NCBI GenBank assembly: GCA_964007475.1
Contig: OZ023274.1
Coordinates: 23,642,043 to 23,706,042, forward strand
Reading direction: 5' to 3'
Source: Hybos culiciformis
Lineage: Eukaryota; Arthropoda; Insecta; Diptera; Hybotidae
DNA: 64,000 nucleotides
The notes under the pieces were generated by a model. That model was not told the DNA's origin. It saw only the letters and a list, made by a program, of their open reading frames with translations, and did not search any database. Shown here in pieces: positions 36,795 through 47,247 of the stretch. Numbering within the stretch: the first letter of the stretch is position 1; the number at the start of each line of letters is the position of its first letter. The position numbers and the translations under genes were made by a program.

Positions 36795-37252
36795 TGCCTT
36801 GGACAAACTGACACGATTAACATGTTCTTGATCAAGAACATGTTAATTTTATGTTTTTAAAGTAGTTTTCCCATAGTAATAAAAACAAGAACAAGAACAT
36901 GTTCTTTCGAAAACATGTTGTTATTAAAGGATGGGTTGAGTAATTTTTACAAATATTTCGTGAGGCAATATGTGGAAGTCACTGGGGTATCATTTTTGAC
37001 GTTGACTTTGACAATTTTATGTCGTATTTATTTGTAAACAAATGAAAAAAAAGTTTGTTATTGTTTTTTATTTTGAATTTGAATTGAATTTGTAGGTATA
37101 TTGTGTTGTTTACTTTTGTTTTTAAACTTGAGAAAAAAAAAACAGATGTTTATCTGTTTTGTGAAACACATTAAGGTAGTCTGTTTGGTCGATTTTAATA
37201 ACATGTTTTTGTGCTCAAGAACATGTTTTTCGAGTTCAGTTTGTCCAAGGCA
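36795..37252. mobile_element. TGCCTTG-ended MITE with TAA duplication
   Basis: The ends are perfect inverted repeats TGCCTTGGACAAACTGA, flanked by TAA on both sides (36792-36794 and 37253-37255). A 3-bp TWA duplication is typical of PIF/Harbinger elements. The body contains palindromic AACATGTTCTTGATCAAGAA words (36818-36845) and further CAAGAACATGTT words near both ends. No transposase; the minus-strand frame at 37058-37267 has no domain. Confidence 0.8.
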
Positions 37253-37491
37253 TAAGGTAGGTTGCAAATTTTAAAAAGAAATTTTATTTTTATTTGATTT
37301 ATTTGATTATTATTCAACAACTTTGACATAAATGTCATTTTTCTAGTTAAATTTTTTCAATATTCAATTGAAATTTTTTTATGTGTATATTCAATAAAAA
37401 TAAAATAAAAATTTTCATGTTTTATGTTTACGAATAGAAGTTTACTGAATTATTTCCATTAATAAAGTACAAAAAAAAAAAAATCCGATTT

Positions 37492-37916
37492 TGCCTTGTT
37501 TATAGCTACCACAGCAAAGTAATTTTTGTAGGAATGTTCCGAAAACCTATTCACAGGCTCACAGCTAATTTTATCTGAAAGTAAAAAATCAACTGCAAAA
37601 AATATAAAAAAAAAAATAAATAAAAAATTTTGACAGGAAGGTATCTAAAAAAAAAATTCAGATAGGAAGGAAACGTAATGAAAAAGAAACAAAAAAATAA
37701 TTTTGTGAAGTAATAAAATTTTTCAGATAGCAAAAAAATTAAATTTTCTTAATTATTTGAAAATATTTTAAAAAAATTCTTTTTACGAAAAATAGTTAAA
37801 ATTAATATCTTCTTTTTCAGTAAATTTGCTTAAATATAAATAGAATAATAACATACAAAATCGGTTTTTACGGTACCATTTTTTCAGATAGGTAAATTAG
37901 CTATAAACACAAGGCA
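37492..37916. mobile_element. Second TGCCTTG-ended MITE
   Basis: Left end TGCCTTGTTTATAGCTA pairs with TGCCTTGTGTTTATAGCTA read in from the right, differing by a 2-base gap. The 3-bp flanks are TTT and TTA, a 2-of-3 match. It lies 239 bp from the previous element and shares its first seven bases and the likely 3-bp target type. The interior is A/T-rich without coding sequence. Confidence 0.65.
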
Positions 37917-39705
37917 TTAATATTATTTTGAGTTTTATCCTAAAAGTTTCCGGAAGGAGTTAATATGAAAACGCGTAAGAAAATAAAAATTATGTAAGTA
38001 GAATATTGACTTGGTTTAGGGATTTCAAAATTCGAAGAGTAAACTCATCTAAAAACAAAAATTTTCCACAGTCAAAAAATGCATCCATAAATGCATTGAA
38101 TTCATGAAAATTTACTTTTGGGATAGTTATTTTTCTATGTTATTTTTCTATGTACGTTCTAAAGTTTCCGCAGACATGTTTTTAATTTGTAAAAGAAATT
38201 TCTTTAAAATTCTTTAAAAAGCTTACAAACTACAATTTTCTCTCAATTTTGTCACAGTAACAGATCCTTAACCTTTTCGCCGTCCTTATGATAAAAAGTG
38301 GAATTTTTTCTTATTTTTTTTTTCTTTTAAAAATTATTCTCGCATTATATTTTACTAATTCTGTGTCTGTCGTTTCGTTTGGGTATTTTATGCTTTACTT
38401 ACACAACATTATGGTATTTGTCATTGAATTGTAACATGTTAAAAAAAAATTTATTTCTACATAAGTTTATATTTATAGAAAAACTTTTTAAAAAAGTAAA
38501 AAAAAAAAATGCTTAAAAACTTTAAATGTGAACTTTTATAAACAACACACGAAAAAAATCAAGATCAACAAAATCAGTAATAAGTATGTTTATTTAGCCT
38601 CATTTACTTTTAGAAATTCTGATTTTTGTTTATCTTCAGATAAAAAAAAATTCTTTAATACTTTGAGAAAGAAAATTTATTTTTTTTATTTGCTATTTTC
38701 CAAAGAAAAAAAAATGTGTAGAATGGGATGTTTTATTTATTTTGCGAGTTTTCAAATTTGACAAACGATTTCCCGCATTGATAAAAACGCAAGGGTGTTG
38801 ATTAAAAAAGAAAAATGGTTGCAATCGAATTGTATTAGAAAGGATTATTCGAAATTCATCAAAAATATTCCAAAAGGAATGGGAGAATTAAACGAAATTT
38901 TAAGAAAATTCTATACATTGCCTCTCTTTCCCTTATTAAGAAGCAAATATTGCAAACTAATTATATCACATGAAACAAAATCAAATCACAAAACCTTCGA
39001 AAAAATTATAAATACTCAGAACTGAATCTTATCCGAGCCGGTTATGATATTAACGTTCAAATTCTATAACACCTATATTGATAACCCTATTATTCTTAAT
39101 CTAAAATCTAAAATAACACATTAGTTACATAAATAAAAAAGAAATTATGTTTACATATTCGTATATTTAAACAGTAGAGTGAAAAAAAAGGATTCTATAG
39201 AAAAACAAAATTTAAGAAAAGGATTTTTATTTTGAAAGTGGTGTGTGTATTTAAAAACTTCATTTGAATAAAAAAAATAAATAAAATTCGAAAATTGAGA
39301 ACATATTAAACCAATCGATTTAAAAACAACTTTTATAAGATCCAGTTTCTTGAAAATAAAAACACAGATTTCCTTAACAATCCTTTTTTTTCATGAATTT
39401 TTATTTTCTTTATTCTATGCACTACAACACTATATACATTTAAGATTTTCATGTGAACATTTAAAAAAAATTCTCTTTAAAGTTGATAATAGAATGTTTA
39501 ATTATACATTTCTGGTATTGGTTTAACTGTATAGGTTCAAGTTAAATTTTGGAGTAAACTTACATTAACCTGCATTATTCAATAGGACTTTATATTTTTA
39601 GATATTCACAATATTTGACAAAAAAATTTAATAAAGTTGAAAGTGGAAGTCCATTTCGATTTTTATTTTCACAATGGTAGGAAAAGATTTAAAGATAATT
39701 ACAAC
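37917..39705. other. AT-rich DNA, no gene recognised
   Basis: Plus-strand frames at 38528-38761 and 38795-39025 (77 and 76 codons) are lysine- and phenylalanine-rich. The second is less repetitive than most frames in the window, but I recognise no domain in it. Nothing else stands out. Confidence 0.6.
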
Positions 39706-40103
39706 CAGGGCTGTGGAGTTGGAGTTGGAGTCGGAGTCGGAGTTGTGAAGTCGCAATTGTGATGTTTGTATCGGAGTTGGAGTCGGAGTCGGAGTCGTTA
39801 CGAAAATTCGCGATTCCGACTCCAAGAATTTTTTTAGCAAACGTTTCAAAGTTTTGTATATGCACGTACAATAACAATTAATAAAAATAAATAACATAAT
39901 TAAAAAATAAAACTTTATATTATATTAATTAATTCACAGCATAGTTTTCACTAGTATTTATAAATATATTTCCACATACGCTTAGCTTTGGAGTTGGAGT
40001 TGGAGTTGGAGTCGGAGTCGGAGTCGGAGTCGTACAATAAAAATTTTAGCGGTTGGAGTCGGAGTCGGAGTTGGAACTATTTTTTGACGACTCCACAGCC
40101 CTG
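39706..40103. mobile_element. hAT-type element with GGAGTC minisatellite ends
   Basis: Left end CAGGGCTGTGGAGT is the exact complement of the right end. Both sub-terminal regions are arrays of a GGAGTC/GGAGTT hexamer (39716-39800 and about 39990-40070). CAGGGCTGTGGAGTCGGAGTC ends with hexamer arrays are widespread in invertebrate hAT-type MITEs. The flanks ATTACAAC and TAACAACA match only with a shift, so the duplication is degraded or misread. Open frames across it are hexamer by-products. Confidence 0.8.
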
Positions 40104-40149
40104 TAACAACAAAACTTAAAACATCAAACATAGTTTCTTTTTTATGATT

Positions 40150-42178
40150 TTTATTTATTTATTTATTTCAAATGCTTAATACAATCGAGCGAATACAACT
40201 TTATGATAATAAAAATTAAATATATATACAATCAATTTAATAAGGGATGTAAGAATATATACAAAGCAGCAGTATTTACTATTAAATAATGTATCACTTA
40301 GTTCGAATTAATTAAAAAATTATGATAAAATTTACTTTTAAAAGAAGGACTTTCGAAAAAGTATAACTGAAGAAGGAAATGATATCGGTTATAAATTTTG
40401 AATAGGGAGTTATGTGGGCTATATTGACCATAATTGGTTGTGGAAAATTGAATACTAATGACATCAAAATTTCTAAAACTTCTTGAGGGCACATTGAAAA
40501 ATAAATTAGACATTAAACAGCTACTTGTCGTTTTTCCTTCGATGAATTTATGGATAAAGCTGAACGACAAATAAGCTCTTCTATTCTCCAGACTTGGGAG
40601 ATTTAGAAGTTGAAGTCTGTCAGTGTATGCAGGTAAATTTAAATTATCCTACCAATTGAGTCGCCTTAAAGCTAAACGAAGGAAATTTTTTTGAACCGAT
40701 TCCAATCTAGAGATATGAACTGCGTAGAATGGATTCCAGACTTGGCAAGAATATTCCAAAGTGGGTCGAACAAAAGAAGAATATAAAAGTTTCATAACAT
40801 ATGGATCATTGAATTGTTTAGATTGCCTCTTGATAAAACCAAGAACACGCAGAGCCTTACTTGTAACAAGATCGATATGTTTAACAAAATTCAACTTTTC
40901 ATCCAACAAAACTCCGAGATCAGTGGTCTCTACTTCTCTTGTTAAAGAAGAGGATCCAACACTGTATTGAAAATCAAAAATGTTTTTCTTTCTAAAGAAT
41001 GACATTGAGTGACACTTATTAACGTTTAAATGAAGATTATTTGATCTACACCAATTGCTAAATGATTCAACATCATTTTGCAAGTCAATGCAATCAGAAT
41101 AACAAGATATGGACTTGAAAATTTTGGCATCATCTGCGTAAATAAGAACTTCGGATGACTTTAGTATATTTGGAAGATCATTTATAAATAAAATAAAGAA
41201 AATAGGACCAATCGCTACCTTGTGGGACACCACAATTCACCAAAAACGGTGCTGATAAGAAGTTATTAAAAGAAACCTGATAATAACGATTAGATAAGTA
41301 ATCATAAATCCAATTAACAAAAGCTGAATGAAAACCCATTTTGTCCAATTTACAAATTAGGGTTTTGTGGCATAATTTGTCAAAGGCTTTCGAAAAATCT
41401 GTGAAAATACAGTCGACATAATTTCCGCAAAGAAATTTACTATTACAAAAAGACGTAAAGTCTAAAAGGTTAGTGGTAGTTGACTTCCCACGAACGAAAC
41501 CATGTTGTCTATCAGAAATAATAGGATTGATGAAAAATTGAAGGTTGTCAGAAATAATTGACTCAAATAGTTTAGGCAAGGAAGATAGTCGGGCGATAGG
41601 CCTATAATTCTGAATATGTGCTTTATTGGATTTTTTATGAAGTGGAATAATATAGGATATTTTCCAAATATTAGGGAAGCAACATGAAGAAATAGACATA
41701 TTAAATAGAATATAAAGTGGTTCAATTAATTTATCCACACATTCCATCAAAAAAACGGTAGGAATACCATCTGGTCCTACTGTGTTTGATTTTTTTTAAT
41801 TTCTGAATATGTTTGGAGATTTCAGTTTTAGATATATACGAATTAAAATTTGAAAGAAAAGAATATGACTTGACAGAGTCAACTTGAGGCGAACCCGAAG
41901 TAGGGACGGCCTCAAAAGAAGATTTGAAGAAATCAGCGAAGATATTAGCAATAATATAATTATTGTCACTACTGACATCATTGTAATGGAGAGTTGTTTG
42001 ATATGAAGAAGAACCTTTTTTTAAGTTAACAAAGTTCCAGAATTGTTTTGGATCTAACTTGAGATTATTTTCCAGATTTAGCAAATAGTTAGAATGGCAA
42101 TTAATAGAAAGCCTTCGAAAATCCTCCTTTATATACAAATATTGACCAAGTGTACATTCACTCCTATCACTACAATAT
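40150..42178 (-). mobile_element. 5'-truncated non-LTR retrotransposon (jockey/CR1-like)
   Basis: The minus strand carries the reverse transcriptase half of a non-LTR element. A short 3' UTR (40297 down to about 40170) ends in a TAAA repeat tail near 40150-40170. The 5' end stops at about 42178, where an in-frame stop marks the end of recognisable coding sequence. The endonuclease and first ORF are missing. No clear target duplication was found. The tail lies about 47 bp from the hAT element at 39706-40103. Confidence 0.88.
40298..42175 (-). pseudogene. Broken reverse transcriptase ORF of a non-LTR element
   Basis: Three successive frames give a continuous jockey/CR1-like reverse transcriptase. 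The first (42175-41731) holds the linker with LDPKQFWNFVN. The second (41750-41178) has NYRPIARLSSLPKLFE, QHGFVRGKSTT, the catalytic FTDFSKAFDK block with the first Asp, and GVPQGS. The third (41233 down to 40649) has GPIFFILFINDL, the catalytic YADDAKIF box and the thumb with LGVLLDEKLNF and the FLRLALRRLNW motif. Coding continues in the same frame to 40298 after an in-frame TAG at 40649-40651. So there is one frameshift near 41740-41790, beside a T/A run, a second near 41200-41230 between GVPQGS and GPIFF, and one nonsense codon. The YADD box is intact, but the copy cannot make a full enzyme. Related jockey, CR1 and I clades are hard to separate by eye. Confidence 0.92.
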
Positions 42179-43666
42179 TAATGGAATCCTCATTTGAAAA
42201 ATTTGTAAAATTATTTAAATCAAACTTTGTTGGGTGTCAATTTTATAAGAAACCAAAATAGAAAAAAAAAATTATAGACGTATTTTAATTAAAAACATAT
42301 AATTTTATTTTAATCTGTTTTATTTTATTATATTATTATTTTTAACAAAAAACCAAAGGCAGTTAATATTTATTACGCTAAATTATATTTTATTATACAC
42401 TGTTAAAATCAACAAAAGAAAAAAAAAAGAAGAAAATCCCTAAAACAACAACCAAAAAATTTAATAATAACTTTAAAAAGGTGTTGAAACCAATAAACTA
42501 CAAGTGTTAAAAATAGATCCCTTTTGTTTTTCAATATATATAATCAATAAATAAAAAGAAAAAATTACACCACCTGCAACTTTAGATATTTTGTTTCCTT
42601 TTAAGAAAACTTAAAAATTCAAAATCACCTGTTAAAAGTGATTTGTTTCTGTTGTTAATTTTTATGCCCTTCCACCGCAGGAAAAAAATATGTTCAAATT
42701 AAAAATCAAAAGACTTTACTACGACGAAAAGAGATTTCGATAGTTGCCCCAATTTTTTTACAATCTATGCGGAACTAAGCTCTTAGCTGAGTTTGTTCAG
42801 CTTTACCAGTAGATATTTCAACTTTGTTTTTGGCTGAATCAAATCATGCGCATCCGAATTGGAATCGTTAGATTTTATATCTATCGGTTGACTATAGAAT
42901 TAACGTTTTGTAGTGCGATAGAATTTTTTTTTTTTGCAAGACATATAATCTCTGTATAATATAGACACGCCAAATTTGCGTGTATAATATAGACACGCAA
43001 ATTCGTATAATTAAAAAACATCTTCAAGAAACTTTTGACCAAATTCCTATAAAAATACTATTTCTCGCCCCATAACCCAAAAGACATAAATTTTTTCAAA
43101 CCCACATAGGTGTAAGTGAAATACTTTTGTATATTTTGGTATAATATTTCTTTTTGATATTTTTACAAAAATAATACTTGGAAAAAATTTATATATTGGT
43201 TTAACATATTTCTCACTTAATATTGTAACATAAAATCTCAAAAACAAAAAAAAAAATATTATTATTTATGTTTTTTCCAAAAAAAGTAAAAAAAAAAAAT
43301 AAACTTAATTATAAAGAAGAACAATGTTATAAATTTTGTATGTGCAGAAAAAATAATATGTTCGAATCATAATATCTGACATTAAAATCTTATTATTAAT
43401 ATAATAATAATATTTCAAATTTATGTTGTACAATGTATACACTGTATACTTTCATGTTTCTTTGGAAAAAATAAAATTTATCATCCACAAAATATCAATT
43501 TGGTGAAACAAAAATTGTTTTTTGCCAAAATTAATTTATTATCAATATTATTAGCATTTTTTTCACCTAGTATTGACCAATTTAACATTTTAAAGATAAA
43601 TATTGAGTATACTCGGGAATGATGAAAGCCCATTCAAAAACGTTTAGGTATGCATCACAAAACTAG
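42179..43666. other. AT-rich non-coding DNA, no gene seen
   Basis: No gene recognised. A direct repeat of GTATAATATAGACACGC lies at 42954-42970 and 42982-42998. Confidence 0.68.
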
Positions 43667-43675
43667 GAAAATAAA

Positions 43676-44321
43676 GGCTCCATGAATTTTTACCGCATGA
43701 ATTATGACCGCGACTGGCGGTCAAAACTCGTTTTCAAAATGAATTTTGACCGCGCCTCAATTTAGAAAAAAAATGAATTTTGACCGCTACAAAATGTGCG
43801 GACAAAATTCATTTTTAAAATTTTCGCGGTTGTAGCATTCGCGGTTATGTCAGTTCACCTACATTTTGAACGGCCAACATTCGTTTTTACTCACATACGA
43901 TAAGTGACATTGTTCATACGATCAAAAAACGACTTTATTCATGTAGAAATAAGTCATTTAAAATGAATAGTATCTTCTCCATAACTTTTCTGCATAATAC
44001 TCACGTTCCCGGCAACAACTCAATTAAAAAAAATGAATTTTGACCGCGGCAAAATGTGCGGACAAAATTCATTTTCAAAATGAATTTTGGCCGTGACTCA
44101 ATTTATAAAAAAATGTATTTTGACCGCGAGAAAATGTGCGGGCAAAATTCATTTTCAAAATGAATTTTAACCGCGCCTCAATTTATAAAAAAAATGAACT
44201 TTTACCGCGCGGTCAAAAGACATTTTGTTACGCGGACAAAATTCATTTTAAAAATGAATTTTGCCCGCCCATACAAACTTTTTCCGCGGTCATAATTCAT
44301 GTGGTCATAATTCAGTGCCCC
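43676..44321. mobile_element. Foldback element with TGACCGCGG words, 9-bp duplication
   Basis: A perfect 9-bp direct repeat GAAAATAAA flanks the element (43667-43675 and 44322-44330). The ends are imperfect inverted repeats: GGCTCCATGAATTTTTACC, then GCATGAATTATGACCGCG on the left, against GGGGCACTGAATTATGACC, then ACATGAATTATGACCGCGG from the right. The body repeats ATGAATTTTGACCGCG and its complement CGGACAAAATTCATTT in units of about 80 bp (clearest at about 44020-44260), each unit a hairpin. The centre (43810-43860) has CATTCGCGGTTATGTCA, which also occurs, inverted, in the element at 9514-10313. Confidence 0.9.
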
Positions 44322-44330
44322 GAAAATAAA

Positions 44331-44827
44331 GTAGAATTTTTTTTGTTCGTTAATTGTTTTAAATGAATTAAATTAAACGTTAGTTTTTTAATTTTCACAA
44401 CTAAAAAGATCATTTTTTATTATGTAGAAATAAGAGCCTTTTTAAGTAAGCCGTACTGAATATTCAGAAAATCTCATGATTCTCAAATTTATAATGCAAA
44501 TAATGTGATCATAAAGTTTTATACCATCTTTACGATCTTTAAGTTCTAGTGTTTAGTGTTAGTAGAAGCTTTTATTAATATTGCAAATTTCTCTAAAATA
44601 AAATAAAAAATTAACTTTCCACTAGGGCTTACAATACCGGGATTTCGCATATTCTTCCAATCTGGAAATACCGGGATTTTAGTTAAATACTTTTATGTTT
44701 ATTTTAATATATGGATTACTAATATTTTACTAATAATGTAAATAAAAAAAATTTATATTTTACGGAATTTAAAACAAAAATTCTAGCTTTTATAAGTTTT
44801 TACTTTATTTTAAATTTTTTCGGGGTT
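44331..44827. other. AT-rich DNA with a possible hAT-like end fragment
   Basis: Near 44625-44680 the word ATACCGGGATTT occurs twice after TAGGGCTTACA, which resembles an isolated transposon terminus, but no partner end was found. Confidence 0.5.
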
Positions 44828-45855
44828 GGACATTTGTCCGCGGGACATTTGTCCGCGATTTGTTTTTGTATCGCGGACATAAAAATGACATTTGTCCGCG
44901 ATTCAAAATGTCTTTTGTCTGCCGCGGACAAATGACATTTTCCAAAATGTCATTTGTCCGCGATAAAAATTAAAATTAATCGCGGACAAATGACATTTTA
45001 CAAAATGACATTTGTCCGCTAAAAATATGAAAAATCAATCGCGGACAAATGACATTTTGCAAAATGACATTTGTCCGCTAAAAATTTGAAAAATCAATCG
45101 CGGACAAATGACATTTTGAAAAATGACATTTGTCCGCTAAAAATTAAAAAAAGCAATCGCGGACAAATGACATTTTGGAAAATGACATATGTCCGCTAAA
45201 AATTTTAGGCTAAAGTGCAGATGACGTGAACCAATCAAAATCGGCACAACGAGAGAGTCCACCCGCCCGCCCGCCGCCCCCCACCCCCTCTATTTAAGGG
45301 GCAAATCGGGCAAAAAAAAAAAATTGCATATACAAAATGTATGAACAATTTGGGGGGACTCTACCCCTCTTCCCTTTTCCAAGCTTCAGACGATTCTGAG
45401 TGGTTCACGGAATCTGCAGTATCTCCAAAATTGAAAAATCAATCGCGGACAAATGACATTTTGCAAAATGACATTTGTCCGCTAAAAAAACTGAAAAATC
45501 AATCGCGGACAAATGACATTTTGCAAAATGACATTTGTCCGCTAAAAATTAAAAATTTCAATCGCGGACAAATGACATTTTGCAAAATGACATTTGTCCG
45601 CTAAAAATTCGAAAAATCAATCGCGGACAAATAACATTTTTCAAAATGACATTTGTCCGCTAAAGTTAGAAAATTCAATCGCGGACAAATGTCATTTTGC
45701 AAAATGTCATTTGTCCGCTAATTTTGGGACATTTGTCCGCGGCGGACAAATGTCATTTTACAATTGCGGACAAATGACATTTTGCAAAATGACATTTGTC
45801 CGCGAGTTTTCCATACAAATTTCATCGCGGACAAATGTCCCGCGGACAAATGTCA
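44828..45855. mobile_element. Foldback element made of tandem CGCGGACAAATG palindromes
   Basis: Both ends carry the inverted repeat GACATTTGTCCGCGGGAC followed by ATTTGTCCGCG. Between them lie about ten copies of a 60-65 bp unit built as a palindrome around TTTTGCAAAA or similar: CGCGGACAAATGACATTTT, centre, AAAATGACATTTGTCCGC, joined by short AT-rich linkers such as TAAAAATTTGAAAAATCAAT. A non-repeat stretch interrupts the array at about 45209-45430. Plus-strand open frames (45341-45604, 45594-45881) are by-products of the repeats. No clear 9-bp target duplication was found, unlike the similar elements nearby. Confidence 0.88.
45209..45430 (+). other. GC-rich unique insert within the palindrome array
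   Basis: The insert begins near TAGGCTAAAGTGCAGATGACG and includes a C-rich tract (45261-45288), then TATTTAAGGGGC at 45291, an A-run and TTGGGGGGACTCTACCCC. It is much richer in GC than the window. The C-rich block followed by a TATTTAAG box looks promoter-like, but no gene follows. It may be the remaining original core of the element. Confidence 0.55.
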
Positions 45856-45864
45856 CGGCGCCCT

Positions 45865-45908
45865 TCAGACTTACAGTCTGATGTTCTAGCCACTAAGCCA
45901 TATTGTCC
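45865..45908 (-). repeat. tRNA-Tyr-like 5' half (SINE or tRNA fragment)
   Basis: On the minus strand the sequence has an A-box region TGGCTTAGTGGCTAG (45886-45900), then an anticodon arm with a perfect 5-bp stem TCAGA/TCTGA (45877-45881 with 45865-45869) and the 7-base loop CTGTAAG. This puts GTA (Tyr) in the anticodon place with T before it. Downstream, where the T-arm should be, the foldback element at 44828-45855 starts, so the 3' half and B box are missing. It is likely a tRNA-derived repeat cut by that insertion. Confidence 0.6.
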
Positions 45909-45915
45909 ATATGAT

Positions 45916-46709
45916 TTTGGGTTTCTTAAATATAATAAAAAAATAAGTATTTTTATTCTAATTTTCTGAGAAAAATGATGACGATTCTGAGAAAAATTCT
46001 ATATGAAAATGGATTTTTACCCTCTACCAAAATTCATCAAACGCCGCTAAAGAAGTATAAACTTCAAAAATGTTCACTAAAAAATTATTATTATTATTTC
46101 TTTTTTTTTTTTTTTTCAAATTTTGAAAAAAAAAAAAACTAAAAACCGTTATAAATCATAAGAAAATTTTATTTTATTTATCACTTTTAATGTATATAAT
46201 CGGCTTTCTGTATACAGAAAACATTATTATATGATGATAACAGAAATTCCAGATTTTCTTTTTAAAAAATAATGTACCTATGTCAAAACTTTAGTTCGAA
46301 ATAATATTTTTATTTTTTTTTTCAAAGAAATTTTATAGATCGTAATTTTCCTTTTGATATACTGTTTCTCCTTCAAAGATTTTCAAAAAGACAAAATTTC
46401 TCAATTTACAAAATTTGAAAAAAAAAAAAGAAAAACAACAATTTTTCCTTTTATTTTTGATTGCCATTACCCAAATTAATTTTTTTTTTCTGACTTTTTT
46501 TTTACATCAAAAGGATCCACTTTGTTTGTCGTTCAAAAGATTACAAATCCTTACAGTACTGTGTCAATACTAATTGATTTTTCTATGGAGAAAATTAAAA
46601 ATGTTTTTTGTTGTTTTCTTAAATATTAGGTACTGGAAAATTTAATTAACTTTTGAAGTTTTTAATTGAAAATATAAGAGAGAAAAAAAAAACTCTATTA
46701 AAAAAATTA
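45916..46709. other. AT-rich non-coding DNA, no gene seen
   Basis: No gene or element end recognised. Long T and A runs occur at 46100-46135 and near 46420 and 46490. Confidence 0.68.
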
Positions 46710-46717
46710 CTCTCAAT

Positions 46718-47239
46718 TAGGGTTTCCAATTACTCGGCAAAATCAATTAACCGAGTTTTCGAGTATCTTTAAGGAAAATTAACCAAGTACTCGATTAACC
46801 GAGAATTTAAAAAAAAAATTTTAAGTTATGTAATTTATGTTATATTTTTAATTTTTAATTAAAATTATAACATTAATTAAACCATTTTTAAAAAATTAGT
46901 ACATCTAACCATTCGAAGTTTCCAGTTTGTCGAATAAACTTATTTTCAAATTTAAAAGAAGAACCAAAACAATTTTTTTGAAAAGCTTACTTACTTGTTT
47001 CACTAGTTTTGAATTTGGACTGCAATTTTTAAAACAAAAAACCAAAACTAAATTTTTTTCAAAGCCTAGTACTTACACAATTTTTTTCAATTTGAGTTCA
47101 TTTGATATTTATTTTGCCTCTACAAAATTGTTTAAATAATAACCGAGTATTAAAGCCGAAAACCCGATTTTCGAGTAATGTAAAAAACAGGAAAATAACC
47201 GAGTAGCCGAGTACTCGATAACCGAGTATGGAAACCCTA
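46718..47239. mobile_element. Non-autonomous hAT element, TAGGGTTTCCA ends
   Basis: The left end TAGGGTTTCCAATTACTCGG is matched from the right by TAGGGTTTCCA then TACTCGG. The flanks CTCTCAAT (46710-46717) and CTCGCAAT (47240-47247) are an 8-bp duplication with one mismatch. CCGAGTA/TACTCGG and TCGAGTA words recur near both ends. The 522-bp body has no transposase. Confidence 0.85.
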
Positions 47240-47247
47240 CTCGCAAT

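Noticed and set aside
38795..39025. 76-codon lysine-rich frame
   Set aside because: Looks less repetitive than most, but I could not link it to any family or to neighbouring exons.
39716..40070. Possible coding repeats (DSDS- or TPTP-type peptides) in the GGAGTC region
   Set aside because: These are frames through a hexamer minisatellite in a hAT-type MITE.
44625..44680. Lone transposon end with ATACCGGGATTT repeated
   Set aside because: No partner end or target duplication was found.
44828..45855. CRISPR-like array
   Set aside because: Regular repeats occur, but the spacers are short AT linkers that resemble each other, the units are full palindromes, and the DNA is clearly animal.
45341..45881. 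Overlapping plus-strand frames with repeated NDICPLK-like peptide
   Set aside because: The peptide periodicity is only the translation of the palindromic DNA unit. There is no evidence for a repeat protein.
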